From positions 1-6,605 of the forward strand of contig CADBSX010000115.1 in NCBI GenBank assembly GCA_902797515.1: a DNA stretch of 6,605 bases. Reading direction: 5' to 3'. Source of the stretch: an uncultured Eubacteriales bacterium (lineage in GTDB: Bacteria > Bacillota > Clostridia > Christensenellales > Borkfalkiaceae). Below the pieces are notes generated by a model that was not told where the DNA came from, searched no databases, and worked only from the letters and a program-made list of their open reading frames with translations. Of the stretch, positions 6,298 through 6,605 are shown piece by piece (position 1 is the first letter of the stretch; each line of letters opens with the position of its first letter). The translations under genes were made by a program, and so were the position numbers.

Positions 6298-6605
6298 TTT
6301 TTATCTCTCCGTTTATAAATTATAAATAATGATTATGAAAATTTTTCGCTTTTTCGAGTGAGGTTTTTAAGGTTTAGAAACGAGCACCCTTCCACCGCAA
6401 GCGGTCCCCCTTCCCTAAAGCCGCTTTAATGCGGCGTTATGGACGGTAAGCGAAAATCGACAGTAAACGCAGCCCATTTTAACGGTCAGAAGCGAGCAAG
6501 ACAAGGCTCGCGAGAAAATAAGGTTTCGATAGACCTTTTTGGTCATCGAAGGCTTGTTTTCGAGCAAGAAACGCAGTATTGCGACGCTTATCACCGTTAA
6601 AACGA
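6298..6605. other. Non-coding region upstream of nifU, rich in inverted repeats
   Basis: No convincing gene is seen in these bases. Next to nifU, 6312-6350 is very AT-rich and has a minus-strand TATAAT (6319-6324) without a recognisable -35, so a nifU promoter here is only possible. Beyond it come two short hairpins: 6394-6398 with 6401-6405, and 6420-6424 with 6431-6435. A larger foldable unit follows at 6477-6602. The polypurine/polypyrimidine stretch around 6385-6416, with G-runs on the minus strand, reminds me of non-coding repeats scattered in many gut Clostridia genomes, but that is memory and not a demonstrated match. The window ends inside or just after this region. Confidence 0.6.
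6477..6602. repeat. Long imperfect inverted repeat able to form a three-armed structure
   Basis: The outer arms 6477-6494 and 6585-6602 pair at 16 of 18 positions, with the outermost 10 perfect. Inside, a left hairpin pairs 6492-6497 with 6506-6511 (competing with the innermost three outer pairs). A central hairpin pairs 6515-6522 with 6553-6560, 6525-6530 with 6545-6550 and 6532-6535 with 6541-6544 around a five-T loop. A right hairpin pairs 6572-6575 with 6580-6583. CGAGCAAGA occurs directly at 6493-6501 and 6561-6569. Such a nested fold fits a structured RNA on either strand or a non-autonomous MITE-like element. No target-site duplication is evident, though the right flank is almost cut off. 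Nothing in the sequence settles which strand, if any, is transcribed. Confidence 0.5.

Noticed and set aside
5929..6318. Plus-strand open frames opposite nifU
   Set aside because: They are antisense shadows of a gene with all catalytic residues intact.
6417..6603. A minus-strand open frame of about 60 codons entering from the right edge, and a second frame interrupted by two stops
   Set aside because: Neither shows a domain, and the DNA is dominated by inverted repeats. The window edge hides the start, so a gene end cannot be fully excluded but is not supported.

Overview
The window looks like a piece of a bacterial chromosome from the Bacillota, most likely an uncultured gut-type Clostridia. 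The evidence is strong GGAG-type ribosome binding sites, near-consensus housekeeping promoters with 17-base spacers, compact intrinsic terminators, two lipobox lipoproteins, a Clostridium-type NifU scaffold and frequent ATA isoleucine codons in a medium-GC genome. The taxonomic call is inference; no rRNA or marker gene is present. There is no phage, CRISPR or classical insertion-sequence gene.

Positions 1-2250 hold two independently transcribed minus-strand lipoprotein genes. The first (82-546) is strikingly AT-rich and sits between two nearly identical terminator copies (1-45 and 653-697). This suggests an acquired cassette or a recombination between terminators. The second (733-2085) encodes a 450-residue lipoprotein made of two diverged copies of one domain. 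It has a clear promoter (2155-2183) and a very stable hairpin at the 5' end of its leader. Positions 2251-2799 (minus) encode a small protein with two zinc ribbons and an extremely acidic tail, ending at its own terminator.

Positions 2999-3712 (minus) encode a TtcA-family tRNA thiolation enzyme. It is divergent from a plus-strand two-gene operon (3836-5801) driven by a near-perfect promoter (3726-3754). That operon encodes a COG2426/Sm_multidrug_ex membrane protein, followed after one base by an unrecognised protein with a coiled coil and a polytopic membrane domain. A perfect 18-bp hairpin with a GAAA loop (5831-5870) ends the operon and probably also the convergent nifU-type gene (5887-6297, minus).

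TtcA is an Fe-S enzyme and NifU builds Fe-S clusters, so the two are functionally compatible, but nothing in the sequence shows coregulation. The last 300 bases (6298-6605) carry no convincing gene. They do contain several inverted repeats, the largest of which can fold 6477-6602 into a three-armed structure. This region is a candidate structured RNA or dispersed non-autonomous repeat and is the least explained part of the window. I found no convincing new multi-gene system.
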